Below are positions 27,811 to 36,726 of a stretch of DNA of 64,000 nucleotides, piece by piece (positions within the stretch are counted from its first letter, which is position 1; each line of letters starts with the position of its first letter). The position numbers and the translations under genes are program-made. Location of the stretch: positions 23,118 through 87,117 of the forward strand of contig JAPUDO010000048.1 in NCBI GenBank assembly GCA_027493055.1, written 5' to 3'. The DNA is from Niabella sp. (lineage in GTDB: Bacteria > Bacteroidota > Bacteroidia > Chitinophagales > Chitinophagaceae). The notes beneath the pieces are model-generated. The model made no database searches. It had not been told where the DNA came from and saw only the letters and a program-made list of their open reading frames with translations.

Positions 27811-29628
27811 ATGACAAATAAGCAGCATCCAATGCACTCCTTTCATATCCCTGTAATGGGTTTGGCCTATACTATTGACACGCCCATAAAAGTTGCCCCG
27901 TTTGGTATCTCTTCAGTATTATCCATCTGTGATGATGAGCTGGTGGAAAAAATGAGAGCCTTTTATAGCAATAAATTTAAACTGCCTTATGAAGAAATAT
28001 CAAAAAAGATACATGATTACCGCGCAAAGCGCATTACAGAATATCTGAACATAGTAGATGTACTGGTGAAAGAGAAATTCCAGGCATTTAAAAAGGAATT
28101 GACAGAAAGTAAAAAAGCACTGGAAAGCTATATTTCTACCCTGCCTAATAAATCTGAGTTTAGAAAAAAGATACAGGATCTTATTAAAGATGGCAATACA
28201 TTAAAAGAACAGGTTGTCAATTACATTGAAACGCATTTATGCCCCGGCAAAATTGATGTGAACATAATGACAAAAGTAGATAAGGAGAATTTTGAAAATG
28301 ATGAGCAACTGCCGGTAGCTTACAACGATGCACATGCATCGCTCCGTGGGTTTGCCAATAGTACCCTGGACTCATCTGTTGTGCTGTCTGCAGGTATGAA
28401 CCCCAGGCTGTACAGCTATTTTGAAAACTTCAGTGATTTTTATCCCGATGAAAATTTCCATCTTAAAAAGAAAATTATTCTGAAAGTAAGCGACTATAGG
28501 TCGGCCTTTATCCAGGGTAATTTTTTAGCCAAGAAGGGGCTTTGGGTTTCGGAATATCGTATTGAATCGGGGTTAAACTGTGGCGGCCATGCATTTGCCA
28601 CTGAAGGGCTTTTAATGGGGCCTATATTAAAAGAGTTTCGCGAGAAAAAAAATGAGCTGGTTTCATCTGCGCATGGGTTAATGGTAACTGCTTTGAAGAC
28701 TAAAAACTTACCGGTACCATCTCAGCCTTTATCTTTAAAAATTACAGCACAGGGCGGGGTAGGCACCGCTGAAGAACATGCTTTCTTACTGGAGCATTAC
28801 CAACTGGATAGCGTGGGCTGGGGCTCGCCGTTTTTATTAGTGCCGGAAGCTACAACAGTAGATGAGGAGACCCGACAGCTGCTTTGTAAAGCCAAAGAAG
28901 ATAGTTTTTATTTAAGTAATATTTCCCCGCTGGGTGTGCCATTTAATACTGTGAAAGGCGCCACTAACGATTACTGGAAACAAAAACGTATAGAAGCCAA
29001 TAAAGCAGGAAGCTCCTGTCCCAAGAAGTTTTTATCCTTAAATAAAGAATACGATCCTAAAGGTATTTGTACCGCATCTAAAAAATACCAGGATAAAAAA
29101 CTATTTGAGCTGGAGGCGGATAAGGAGGAAATTTCCGCCAGTGAATACCAAAAAAGGAAGAATGCTATAACCGACAAGGCCTGCCTTTGTGTGGGTTTGG
29201 CCAACACAGCCTATATGGAAAATGGTATTGATATAAAAGGTCAGCAGCAAGGGGTAGTTATTTGCCCGGGACCTAACCTGGCTTATTTTGACAGGCAGGT
29301 ATCATTAGCGGCTATGACAAAGCATATTTATGGAAATGCAAATGTATTAGCAACAACAAACAGGCCTCACATGTTTGTAAACGAGTTAAAACTGTATATA
29401 AACTATTTCAAAAAACAAATAGCTGCCTTACCCGAAGATGCAGCTACTACCCAGGTTAAAAAATGGTATGCTTTTAAAAATAATCTCCTGGATGGGATTG
29501 CCTATTATAAAGACCTGTTCCGGCAATTGCACTACTTTTCTTCCGATAGCGGGAATTTACAGGAGCAACTGGAAAAGTACCAGAATGAGCTGGAACAAAT
29601 AGAAGTAGCACCGCTTCAACCGGCATAG
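27811..29628 (+). CDS. Conserved protein of unknown function, TIM-barrel-like and Cys-rich
   Basis: This roughly 605-residue cytoplasmic protein has no known function to me. The N-terminus reads SFHIPVMGLAYTIDTPIKVAPFGISSVLSI, and a helical segment follows. A central part, LNCGGHAFATEG, KITAQGGVGTAEEHAFLLEH, WGSPFLLVPEATTV, recalls FMN-binding TIM barrels such as glutamate-synthase or nitronate-monooxygenase domains. Cysteines cluster in the C-terminal half (C403, C420, C458, C460, C485 in SSCPKKF, GICTAS, KACLCVGLANT, VVICPGP), which could ligate an Fe-S cluster. I prefer the ATG at 27811; an in-frame GTG at 27760 would add 17 residues. It stands between a hairpin and a convergent cytochrome gene. 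Flavin and Fe-S binding are guesses from pattern only. Confidence 0.7.
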   Translation: MTNKQHPMHSFHIPVMGLAYTIDTPIKVAPFGISSVLSICDDELVEKMRAFYSNKFKLPYEEISKKIHDYRAKRITEYLNIVDVLVKEKFQAFKKELTESKKALESYISTLPNKSEFRKKIQDLIKDGNTLKEQVVNYIETHLCPGKIDVNIMTKVDKENFENDEQLPVAYNDAHASLRGFANSTLDSSVVLSAGMNPRLYSYFENFSDFYPDENFHLKKKIILKVSDYRSAFIQGNFLAKKGLWVSEYRIESGLNCGGHAFATEGLLMGPILKEFREKKNELVSSAHGLMVTALKTKNLPVPSQPLSLKITAQGGVGTAEEHAFLLEHYQLDSVGWGSPFLLVPEATTVDEETRQLLCKAKEDSFYLSNISPLGVPFNTVKGATNDYWKQKRIEANKAGSSCPKKFLSLNKEYDPKGICTASKKYQDKKLFELEADKEEISASEYQKRKNAITDKACLCVGLANTAYMENGIDIKGQQQGVVICPGPNLAYFDRQVSLAAMTKHIYGNANVLATTNRPHMFVNELKLYINYFKKQIAALPEDAATTQVKKWYAFKNNLLDGIAYYKDLFRQLHYFSSDSGNLQEQLEKYQNELEQIEVAPLQPA

Positions 29629-29703
29629 TATTCTTATTTATAACTAATTAAATATTAGTAATAAACACCGTATAAAAAAACCTTTACCCTGAAGCGTGAG
29701 GAG

Positions 29704-30021
29704 TTATTTTTTTGCATTTTCGAATACATAGGCAGATACCTGCTTTACTTCTTCGCTGCTCAACCGTGCTTTTTTGGACATAGAGGCCAGCACCGGGCGT
29801 AGCTCTTCGTATGTTTGCGAAGCCACAGCCTTATCCTTAGCTTTATGGCATTTAGTGCATTTGGTAGTAAAAATAACCTGCCCCGCATTTATTGTCTCCT
29901 GGCTGGTGCTGACCTCAGTTGCTAACGGAATTATGGCATCGGTAGCCGTTGGAGACGCCTTGGGCGTACAGGCAATAATTGCAATCACTCCTATATATGC
30001 CACTATCAGTATTTTTTTCAT
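29704..30021 (-). CDS. Mono-haem cytochrome c lipoprotein
   Basis: This 105-residue protein has a lipobox (AIIAC, Cys18). The haem-binding motif is CTKCH (C55, C58, H59) in GQVIFTTKCTKCHKAKD, and the probable sixth ligand is Met81 in VLASMSKKARLS. The C-terminal helix EEVKQVSAYVFENAKK completes the class I fold. It would be anchored on the periplasmic or outer-membrane side and carry single electrons. Neighbours give no redox partner: the convergent gene upstream is the Cys-rich protein and the next minus-strand gene is SufE-like. It appears to be transcribed alone. Confidence 0.9.
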   Translation of the reverse strand: MKKILIVAYIGVIAIIACTPKASPTATDAIIPLATEVSTSQETINAGQVIFTTKCTKCHKAKDKAVASQTYEELRPVLASMSKKARLSSEEVKQVSAYVFENAKK

Positions 30022-30128
30022 AACCTGTTATTTACTTATTAAAAGCAAATAATAAGCCATTTTACAATTTCATGACAATAGTTTTTCATGAACGTTGCTG
30101 ACAGAAGCAATTATCAAATAATTACAGG

Positions 30129-30569
30129 TTAACTTTTAAGGCTTTTTACCTTAAAACCTGATGCAACGGACCTGATACGAACCAAAAGCGCCGCGATCTC
30201 GTTGCGCCTGTCGGAAGACAGGTTTTCCAGCAAATCTATTTCTCTTGTAAAATAAACATCCGAATCCACAATTTCATTAGGCGTTCTGCCCGAAAAAACC
30301 TTCAGATATAGTGATAATATTCCTCTCATGACCTTACTATCGCTATCACCCGAGTAATAAACCCTGCCATCTCTATACTCCGCATCCAGCCAGATCCTGG
30401 ATTTGGTGAGTCTGATCAGCTTTTCATTGGTACGCTCTATAGCAGTAACGCCGGGAAGCAGCGTACCCAAATCAGCAAAATACCGGAAGTATCTGAACTT
30501 ACTTTTAACCTGGTCAAAGATCCCTTCAAAATCAGTAATGATCTTGTCCTGTATTTTGTTCAAATGCAT
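30129..30569 (-). CDS. SufE-family protein lacking the acceptor cysteine
   Basis: This 146-residue protein aligns by eye with SufE along most of its length: FRYFADLGTLLPG, KLIRLTKSRIWLDAEYRDGRVYYSGDSDSKVMRGILSLYLKVFSGRTPNEI, DLLENLSSDRRNEIAALLVRI. In SufE the segment GCQSxVW holds the cysteine that takes sulfur from SufS. Here the corresponding residues are L54-T55-K56-S57-R58-I59-W60, so the cysteine is replaced by Thr55, and no other Cys is present in the protein. It cannot act as a sulfur acceptor in the usual way. It may be a diverged paralogue that binds SufS without accepting sulfur, or a decaying copy, although its frame is intact. No suf genes are nearby. Confidence 0.8.
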   Translation of the reverse strand: MHLNKIQDKIITDFEGIFDQVKSKFRYFRYFADLGTLLPGVTAIERTNEKLIRLTKSRIWLDAEYRDGRVYYSGDSDSKVMRGILSLYLKVFSGRTPNEIVDSDVYFTREIDLLENLSSDRRNEIAALLVRIRSVASGFKVKSLKS

Positions 30570-31020
30570 AACTGAAGTTTTATTCCGATGTATCGGATGT
30601 GATTAGGCAAGTATGTACCAGTGAAACATTAAATATCTTTCTTCTCCGGGACGTGCAGTTATTATCCATTCAATTCTGATCAATGATTATCAACAAAAGC
30701 GCTGCCGGAATTTGTACCGTAGCATCGATCCCATATTTTCATCAAACGGAGAAAATTCAAAAATATTGCCCTTTCCGGCAACATATATTTACTAACACTA
30801 ACAATTTCTGCATCTTGCTCAAAGCCCTGAAAGAGAGGCTATTGAAAAATACATCATCGTTCCGGACCTGTATGTTATGTTATTATTTTAATTTTCAACT
30901 CAACCCAGGATAAATGATTATACATTTATAATTAAATACAAATACACACCGGTCTGAGACCGGCGCCAAACGAAGGTCAGCCCACACTCATTTCCATGCT
31001 ACAAACCGCGCAAGGACTTT
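30570..31020. other. Intergenic region, no gene seen
   Basis: About 450 bp with an AT-rich middle. A short perfect palindrome, CCGGTCT-G-AGACCGG (around 30950-30964), is the only feature of note. Short open frames here look random. Confidence 0.4.
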
Positions 31021-31059
31021 AAAAAAGCAAACAAAAGCCGCTTCATTTTAGAAGCGGCT
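31021..31059 (-). terminator. Terminator of the levan operon
   Basis: AGCCGCTTC (31036-31044) pairs with GAAGCGGCT (31051-31059). Read on the minus strand, the hairpin is followed by a T-rich tract (31021-31035). It lies about 20 bp after the stop of the last GH32 gene. Confidence 0.85.
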
Positions 31060-31080
31060 CCAATAATGACCTATTTTGTA

Positions 31081-32610
31081 TTAATTGCCTCCTTTGTACC
31101 TGCTAAGCTGTAATTCCTGTATAACTATACGTTCAGGCGATTGTATTTTGATATTGGTAAACGGAGTGGTTGGGAAAAATATGCCTGTCATCACGCTCAG
31201 ACCGTTATCTGTGAATAATTCTACTGATGCTACATCTAGCACCAGCGTCATATCCATTTCTTTGTTATCCGAAAAACGTGGTGCAAAATGTCTTTTTGCA
31301 AAATCCTTTTCAAACGATGTATCACCACTTTTGCTACGGTCAATAAAATACTGGTTTGCTTTGGCATCAAAGCCGATTACAACCTCTTCTCCCTGCGCGT
31401 TAGATAAAAGAACATTGAATGATTTTGCGTTGCTGGTCGTTAGTTTTAATATAGCTGCACCGTCCAGCTTTTCTGCTTTTTTAGTTACATCAAAGCTTCC
31501 TGCTTTTATATTTTTTAATACGATGCTTTTCCCAAAAGTTGTGTACAGCTCTTTTACAGGTTCGGAAACCACAAGATATTGATGGCCTGTTTTTTTAACA
31601 GAAAGCTCCCTTGCAATGGTAGTAGCGCTGCGCCAGTTTTTAGTAGGCACCACGTTGGCGTATTGCCAGTTGCTCATCCATCCAATCAATACTTTGCGAT
31701 CTCCGGTATTGCTCCATGTAACGCCGGCATAATTATCCGGGCCATAATCCATCCAGCGGATTTGTGTATCAAAAGGTTTAAAAGCCGATCCATCAAAATC
31801 CCCTACAAAATATTGTGTGGCCGATCCGCCGTTTGGTCCGCCAGGGTTCAGGTTTACGATCAGTACCCATACCTGTTTGCCATCAACGGTAAAAGGAATC
31901 AGATCAGGGCATTCCCATACTCCACCATGCGCACCGATGTTTTTACCAAACTTGCTTTCTTCTTTCCAGCTTTTCAGATCAGGCGAGGAATAAAAAGTGA
32001 TATGATCCAAAGTAGCTAATGTCATGATCCATTTTTGAGCAGGCTCGTACCACATCACTTTAGGGTCGCGGAAATCGCGGATACGGGGGTTAGGCAATAC
32101 GGGGTTGCCTTTGTATTTAGTCCAGGTTTTGCCTTCATCTAAGCTGTAGGCAATACCCTGCGTTTCATAAGTATCAAAGCCCTCTTTTTCTATAGTGTGG
32201 CTATGGTTAGTATAAATAGCTACCATGGCATTTTTACCAAAACCAGCGGTATTATTTACATCTATCACAGCGCTGCCGGAAAAGATAGTACCCAAAGCAT
32301 CGGGGTATAAAGCAATAGGCTGCTCTTCCCAGTTTACCAGGTCGGTGCTGGTGGCATGGCCCCAGTGCATAGGACCCCATACCGGCTCGTTAGGGTTGTG
32401 CTGAAAGAACAGGTGGTAGGTGCCGTTATAATACACCATACCGTTGGGGTCGTTCATCCAGCCCTTTTTAGGCGTGAAGTGAATAAGGGGACGGTGGGGT
32501 TCCCGGTCCGTGCCATTATCCTGCGCCATTACGGTTACGGGAATGAATAGCATGAGGAGGATCATTCTTTGCAAAAAAGATGTCAGTTTCATTTCTTTCA
32601 ATTTCATCAT
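31081..32610 (-). CDS. GH32 fructan hydrolase (levanase/inulinase-like)
   Basis: This 509-residue protein has a signal peptide (ILLMLFIPVTVMA-QD) and all three GH32 acidic motifs. They are WMNDPNG with nucleophile D54, FRDPKVMW with the stabilising Asp, and WECPDLIPF with the acid Glu. The long family segment FFQHNPNEPVWGPMHWGHATSTDLVNWEE is intact. A five-bladed propeller is followed by the C-terminal beta-sandwich (SVELFTDNGLSVMTGIFFP, PERIVIQELQL). It removes fructose from levan or inulin type chains, probably exo-acting in the periplasm or outside. It is the last gene of the operon. Its ATG overlaps the stop of the thioredoxin-like gene by 4 bp, so translation is coupled. Confidence 0.95.
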   Translation of the reverse strand: MMKLKEMKLTSFLQRMILLMLFIPVTVMAQDNGTDREPHRPLIHFTPKKGWMNDPNGMVYYNGTYHLFFQHNPNEPVWGPMHWGHATSTDLVNWEEQPIALYPDALGTIFSGSAVIDVNNTAGFGKNAMVAIYTNHSHTIEKEGFDTYETQGIAYSLDEGKTWTKYKGNPVLPNPRIRDFRDPKVMWYEPAQKWIMTLATLDHITFYSSPDLKSWKEESKFGKNIGAHGGVWECPDLIPFTVDGKQVWVLIVNLNPGGPNGGSATQYFVGDFDGSAFKPFDTQIRWMDYGPDNYAGVTWSNTGDRKVLIGWMSNWQYANVVPTKNWRSATTIARELSVKKTGHQYLVVSEPVKELYTTFGKSIVLKNIKAGSFDVTKKAEKLDGAAILKLTTSNAKSFNVLLSNAQGEEVVIGFDAKANQYFIDRSKSGDTSFEKDFAKRHFAPRFSDNKEMDMTLVLDVASVELFTDNGLSVMTGIFFPTTPFTNIKIQSPERIVIQELQLSRYKGGN

Positions 32611-33116
32611 GATTTTAAATTTTTAAGTTGCCTGATCAATGTATCCATGTCTTTCTCAGAATAATACTTTTGTACCAGGTCGCCGTTTTTGGTGTACAGC
32701 GCCATAAAAGGTAATGTATTAAGGTTATAATATTTTTTTATAAAGAACGAATTCCCTTCTGTGCCAACATACACATTACTGTATTTCTGAAAACCGAACT
32801 GTTTAATGAAATCTTTTACAGATGCTAAAGGATAGTAGGTAATCATTGCTACAGATGCCTTACCAAACGTTTCCTTATTTTTAATAAAACTGCTCATCAG
32901 CTTTTCGCAATGATCGCAACCGGGGGCAAAATAAATCAGCACGATGGGTTTACCAAAGGGAAGCTGCTCCGCTTTAAAGAATCTTCCATCTGCCTGCAAC
33001 ACCTGGAAGGGAGGCAGCTTATTCTTCTGCGCATGGCCGGTAGCTGTCAACGCCAGGAACCAAAGAAATATCCCGGCTGTTTTTAAAAACTTTAAATACC
33101 TGTTTACATCATTCAT
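32607..33116 (-). CDS. Exported thioredoxin-like protein in the fructan operon
   Basis: This protein has an N-terminal signal anchor (AGIFLWFLALTATGHA-QK) and a TlpA/AhpC-like thioredoxin fold. The active site is C67-D-H-C70 in IYFAPGCDHCEKLMSSF. The cis-Pro region is YNLNTLPFMALYTKNGDLV, and a C-terminal helix follows. It could reduce or oxidise cysteines of secreted proteins in the periplasm. I chose the internal ATG at 33114-33116 because it leaves a normal signal peptide; the frame opens 14 codons earlier. Overlap with the downstream GH32 gene and a 21-bp gap to the upstream one show it belongs to the operon. A thioredoxin is not a standard part of levan loci, and its client is unknown. 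Confidence 0.85.
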   Translation of the reverse strand: MNDVNRYLKFLKTAGIFLWFLALTATGHAQKNKLPPFQVLQADGRFFKAEQLPFGKPIVLIYFAPGCDHCEKLMSSFIKNKETFGKASVAMITYYPLASVKDFIKQFGFQKYSNVYVGTEGNSFFIKKYYNLNTLPFMALYTKNGDLVQKYYSEKDMDTLIRQLKNLKS

Positions 33117-33179
33117 CTTTATCTGGTCGTTACCCAAATTTAAATTATCATAACACATTCATTAATCATTCTCTTCACT

Positions 33180-35147
33180 TTATTTCTCCCATATAGAAGC
33201 AAGTTCCCATCCTTTGAAGCTGACGAGCCGGGCAGACCCTTTTTCAGCAAAAAGCTGGATACCTGTTTGTGATTCAGAAGGATAGGAAACCATGCTCAAT
33301 ACCACTTTTCCCTGGTTGGTAAAAATCTCTACTGAAGATTGATCCACCAATATATGAAATCTTACCTGGTTGTTTTCTGCTTCTACCGGCGCATACATTT
33401 TAGTTGCAAACTTTTGAGTAAAATCTGCCTTCTCTGTAAAGTCTGTGCAATTCGTTCTGTCAATGTAAAGGCCTGACGTTTTGGGGTCATAACTCAACTT
33501 CAATTGCCTTCCTTCGCCAACCAGCAAATTGAAACCGAACACAGACGAAGTTTCCGTGCTGAATACAGCTTCTATTTCATACGTATTTTTTGAAGGTTTA
33601 AATTCCCGAAGCTCCATTGTACCATTAACGGTTTTGTTGGAAAGCTGTACCGGCGGCCTTCGTAGCTTTGTTAAAGCCTGTACAGGGCTTTGTACCAGCC
33701 GTATGCCTTCGGGGAAATTTTTTAAGGCGATAGCTCTTGGTAACGACTGGAACCCTTTTCCCCAGGTGGATGGCACATTTCTCGAATAATCCCAATTGCC
33801 CATCCACCCCATAAATACGGGTTGGTGCTCCGGATTTTCAGGAAAACGGTAAGACCTTGTGGCATAAAAATCGGGACCATAATCCAGCCAAAGACCATGC
33901 TGCAAACCTTTGGGCTGAAGCACGTTGGAAAAAAGAATATGGTCAATACGAATATAGCCCCACTGTTCATCAGAAGCATTATCTACAATCTGTATCACCG
34001 CTTTTTCCCCTTTCAGATCGCTTACATCCCAGCCATCCCATTTCAGCAGGTCGCTGTTATCGCCTGTTGCAGATCGTACTACTTTTTGATCCACCAATAA
34101 ATTGATGCAGGCTTTCCCGGGAAGATTTCCACCTGCAATTAAAAAATTGATCACCGGTTCTGTAATAACAAAAACAGATGAAGTGAGTGTACCGGTATTT
34201 GTATTGCTTCCGTTAAGGGAATTGGCATCGCCTCTGCCAATGCGTACCACGGAATCACTATCATCCGGGCGATTACCAAAAGCGGTTCCGGTCATTTTCC
34301 AATTCTCATAGCTGAGGGCATCAAATGATTCAAACACTTTCCCCGGAAGACCAACGCCGTTTTTTAAAAAAGCAACTGTTGCCGCATCAGCCCGAAACTG
34401 TTTCCCGTCAAAGTCTCCCATAAAATACTGAACGCGGTTAGGCCCCTGGCCAATGAGCAATACCCATTTCTTTTTACCGGGCTCGCCTTCTACTTCCATC
34501 TCAAACAGATCGGGGCATTCCCAGAAAGCGCTTCGCGGGCCTAAATCGCCAAATTCACCCGTATAAGTCCATTCTTTTAAATTGCGCGAGGAGTAAAAAT
34601 GTATTTTTTTAATATCAGGCACCGTTACTGCCATTACCCATTTTTGAATAGCATCGTGCCAGAACACCTGCGGATCGCGGAAAAATATTTTACGCACGTC
34701 CAGCACCGGGTTGCCTTCGTAGAAATTAAAATTGATCCTGTCGTTGCTTACCGATATGGCCTGCTTTTCTGGCAAACTATCGCCAGGGTGGTGCATGGTA
34801 TAAACAGCGATCATACTGTTAGCACCAAATCCCGCTGTATTGTCCTTATCAACAACTACTGATCCCGAAAAATAAGAAAACGATCTGTCGCCGCCCTTCA
34901 TGGGATAAGGAAGCTCCTGCCAGTGTACCAGGTCTTCAGAAACCGCATGTCCCCACCAGAACAAATGATACTTACCCTGAGTGTAGATCAAGCCATCGGG
35001 ATCGCCTATCCATCCTTTCTTTGGGCTAAAGTGAAACTGCGGGCGATATTTTTCATCATACTGTGCATGCAGCTGTTGCAGGCTGTATACCAACAGTAAA
35101 TAAACCAGCGCAGCAATGCTTTTGCTATATAGATATACTTTTTGCAT
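33180..35147 (-). CDS. GH32-family enzyme with inserted carbohydrate-binding-like domain and shortened motif
   Basis: This 655-residue exported protein (signal ending LQQLHA-QY) has GH32 motifs. The nucleophile motif is altered to WIGDPDG (D49), followed by RDPQVFW and FWECPDLFEM. Between the motifs it reads KYHLFWWGHAVSEDLVHW, so about 13 residues usual in GH32 (the QYNPxxxxWGPMH segment) are absent. Between propeller blades, at roughly residues 275-405, lies an extra beta-sandwich: FESFDALSYENWKMTGTAFG, CINLLVDQKVVRSATG, WGYIRIDHILFS. It resembles galactose-binding-like carbohydrate domains. The C-terminal sandwich (SVEIFTNQGKVVLSMVSYPS) is normal. It probably acts on fructan with altered subsite shape. 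It is separated by 3 bp from the preceding gene of the operon. Confidence 0.9.
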   Translation of the reverse strand: MQKVYLYSKSIAALVYLLLVYSLQQLHAQYDEKYRPQFHFSPKKGWIGDPDGLIYTQGKYHLFWWGHAVSEDLVHWQELPYPMKGGDRSFSYFSGSVVVDKDNTAGFGANSMIAVYTMHHPGDSLPEKQAISVSNDRINFNFYEGNPVLDVRKIFFRDPQVFWHDAIQKWVMAVTVPDIKKIHFYSSRNLKEWTYTGEFGDLGPRSAFWECPDLFEMEVEGEPGKKKWVLLIGQGPNRVQYFMGDFDGKQFRADAATVAFLKNGVGLPGKVFESFDALSYENWKMTGTAFGNRPDDSDSVVRIGRGDANSLNGSNTNTGTLTSSVFVITEPVINFLIAGGNLPGKACINLLVDQKVVRSATGDNSDLLKWDGWDVSDLKGEKAVIQIVDNASDEQWGYIRIDHILFSNVLQPKGLQHGLWLDYGPDFYATRSYRFPENPEHQPVFMGWMGNWDYSRNVPSTWGKGFQSLPRAIALKNFPEGIRLVQSPVQALTKLRRPPVQLSNKTVNGTMELREFKPSKNTYEIEAVFSTETSSVFGFNLLVGEGRQLKLSYDPKTSGLYIDRTNCTDFTEKADFTQKFATKMYAPVEAENNQVRFHILVDQSSVEIFTNQGKVVLSMVSYPSESQTGIQLFAEKGSARLVSFKGWELASIWEK

Positions 35148-35150
35148 GAA

Positions 35151-36716
35151 TTAATGAGCAGATATTTTTAGATCGCTTGCTACAATTTTAATCTTATCAG
35201 CGCGAAGGCTCCATACATTATCCTGTGCACGGTACACACGGTTGGTGAGCGCAACTTCATTGTTTAAAAAAAGCGCTGCAATGTAGTTGTCAATGATCAG
35301 GCTGAAATAATAATTTTTACCTGCTTCAAAGTTAAACGGCACCCTGGTAATTTCCGACCCGTTATTATAGGCCGCTATCCTTTTGGATGCCGGCTCGAAA
35401 CGTATAACGTAAGTTCCGTTTTTATCAGTACCCGCATTAAAACCAACAGAAGCGGTACCGCTGGTATTGCTAAAATTGATGCTGCCGCTGATCTTCACCG
35501 TTCCCCTAATTTCACCAAACTGAAACCCTGCTATAGCAGCCGTACCATCAATGGTATAATTGGAACCTGATTGCGTTGCTGCGCCATCCTGCCCTTTAAC
35601 AGAAAGCTCTGCTGTTTTAGCAAAATAAGCCTGCACCGGTTCGGGAATTTTTACGCCAAGATTGCCATTGCTTAATTTTACCAGCTCATGACTGATTAAA
35701 TTGCCGGCCCAGGTGCGTGTGCCATTATCATTTTCCGGGTTACGGCGGTGCGCCCATGCAAAAGCATAATACTGTGTGCCGTTGGAGGCCATGCGACCTG
35801 CATAAAACTGGTGGCCATCAAACATATCATTGCCGCCGGCAGGCTTTGTCCACGGACCGGCTGTAGAATTAGCTACACGATAATGGGTACCCGGCGTACC
35901 CGACCAGTCCTCGGCGAAAAGCATGTAATACTGATTGCCCCACTTGAATATATCGGCACATTCCAGCATCAGGTAATCGCCTTCCACATTTAAAGTACCA
36001 CGCACCTGCCAGTTGTTGGATGCGGGATCTGTTGTTTTGTAAACAAGCAGTACTCCTTTTCCAGCTTGCTGGGCGCTTACCAGCATCCAGTATTCCTTAA
36101 ACTCATCGTTGTAAAAAACATAGGGATCGCGGAATTCATTCATATTAAATCCCTGCGGCGCTTTCAATGAAAAATCTTTCTTGGCCCAGCTCTTCAAATC
36201 GGTGCTGGTGGCATACATTACTGCTTCACGGCTATTTGCTGTTGTCCAGCCAGGGTTATTGTTCTGCAGCCAGCTGCTGCTACCATTGTGGCCGGTATAA
36301 TAAAAATAATAGGTACTGCCTGCTTTTACCATAGAACCTGTACCAACCAGGTGATCCTGTGTAGCAGCGTTCCCATAAGCAATCGTTTCGCCCTCGTAAT
36401 TATAGTCGAGCAGGTTGCTTGTAGTAAACTGGTGAATGGGATGCTGGCCCGGACTGCTTTGCTTTACCCTGTCCGGCGCATCGTGCAGGAAGAACAAATG
36501 AAACTTGCCATCCAGGTAATAAGGCATTACATCACCCACCCAGCCCGCATAGCCAGTACTTCCGGCTGTTGCAGGAGCTGTAGGCTTAGGATAAATATTA
36601 AACGCCGCCTGTGGCTCCGGTTCGGGAATAATATTGTTCCCGTTATTTTTATTGCAACTGCTGAACGTGAACAGTATGCTTGTAACAAAACAAAAAGAAT
36701 TAAAAAGCATTTTCAT
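35151..36716 (-). CDS. GH32-like surface lipoprotein, endo-levanase candidate
   Basis: This 521-residue protein has a lipobox at Cys21 (FTFSSC) followed by an acidic/Pro linker, as in surface-exposed lipoproteins. The propeller has the three acidic positions as GWVGDVMPYY (D62), FRDPYVFY and LECADIFKW, close to GH32/GH68-clan enzymes but without the WMNDPNG consensus. The C-terminal half is a beta-sandwich: FGEIRGTVKISGSINFSNTS, YFSLIIDNYIAALFLNNEVAL. Its place directly after the DUF4960 lipoprotein gene is like the surface endo-levanase of the Bacteroides thetaiotaomicron levan locus. It may cut levan at the cell surface before SusC/D uptake. An alternative is a non-catalytic surface fructan-binding protein. 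Confidence 0.85.
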   Translation of the reverse strand: MKMLFNSFCFVTSILFTFSSCNKNNGNNIIPEPEPQAAFNIYPKPTAPATAGSTGYAGWVGDVMPYYLDGKFHLFFLHDAPDRVKQSSPGQHPIHQFTTSNLLDYNYEGETIAYGNAATQDHLVGTGSMVKAGSTYYFYYTGHNGSSSWLQNNNPGWTTANSREAVMYATSTDLKSWAKKDFSLKAPQGFNMNEFRDPYVFYNDEFKEYWMLVSAQQAGKGVLLVYKTTDPASNNWQVRGTLNVEGDYLMLECADIFKWGNQYYMLFAEDWSGTPGTHYRVANSTAGPWTKPAGGNDMFDGHQFYAGRMASNGTQYYAFAWAHRRNPENDNGTRTWAGNLISHELVKLSNGNLGVKIPEPVQAYFAKTAELSVKGQDGAATQSGSNYTIDGTAAIAGFQFGEIRGTVKISGSINFSNTSGTASVGFNAGTDKNGTYVIRFEPASKRIAAYNNGSEITRVPFNFEAGKNYYFSLIIDNYIAALFLNNEVALTNRVYRAQDNVWSLRADKIKIVASDLKISAH

Positions 36717-36726
36717 TATATAGAGT

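Noticed and set aside
31085-32019. Plus-strand frames of 146-165 codons opposite the GH32 gene
   Set aside because: GH32 motifs on the minus strand are unambiguous, so these are shadows.
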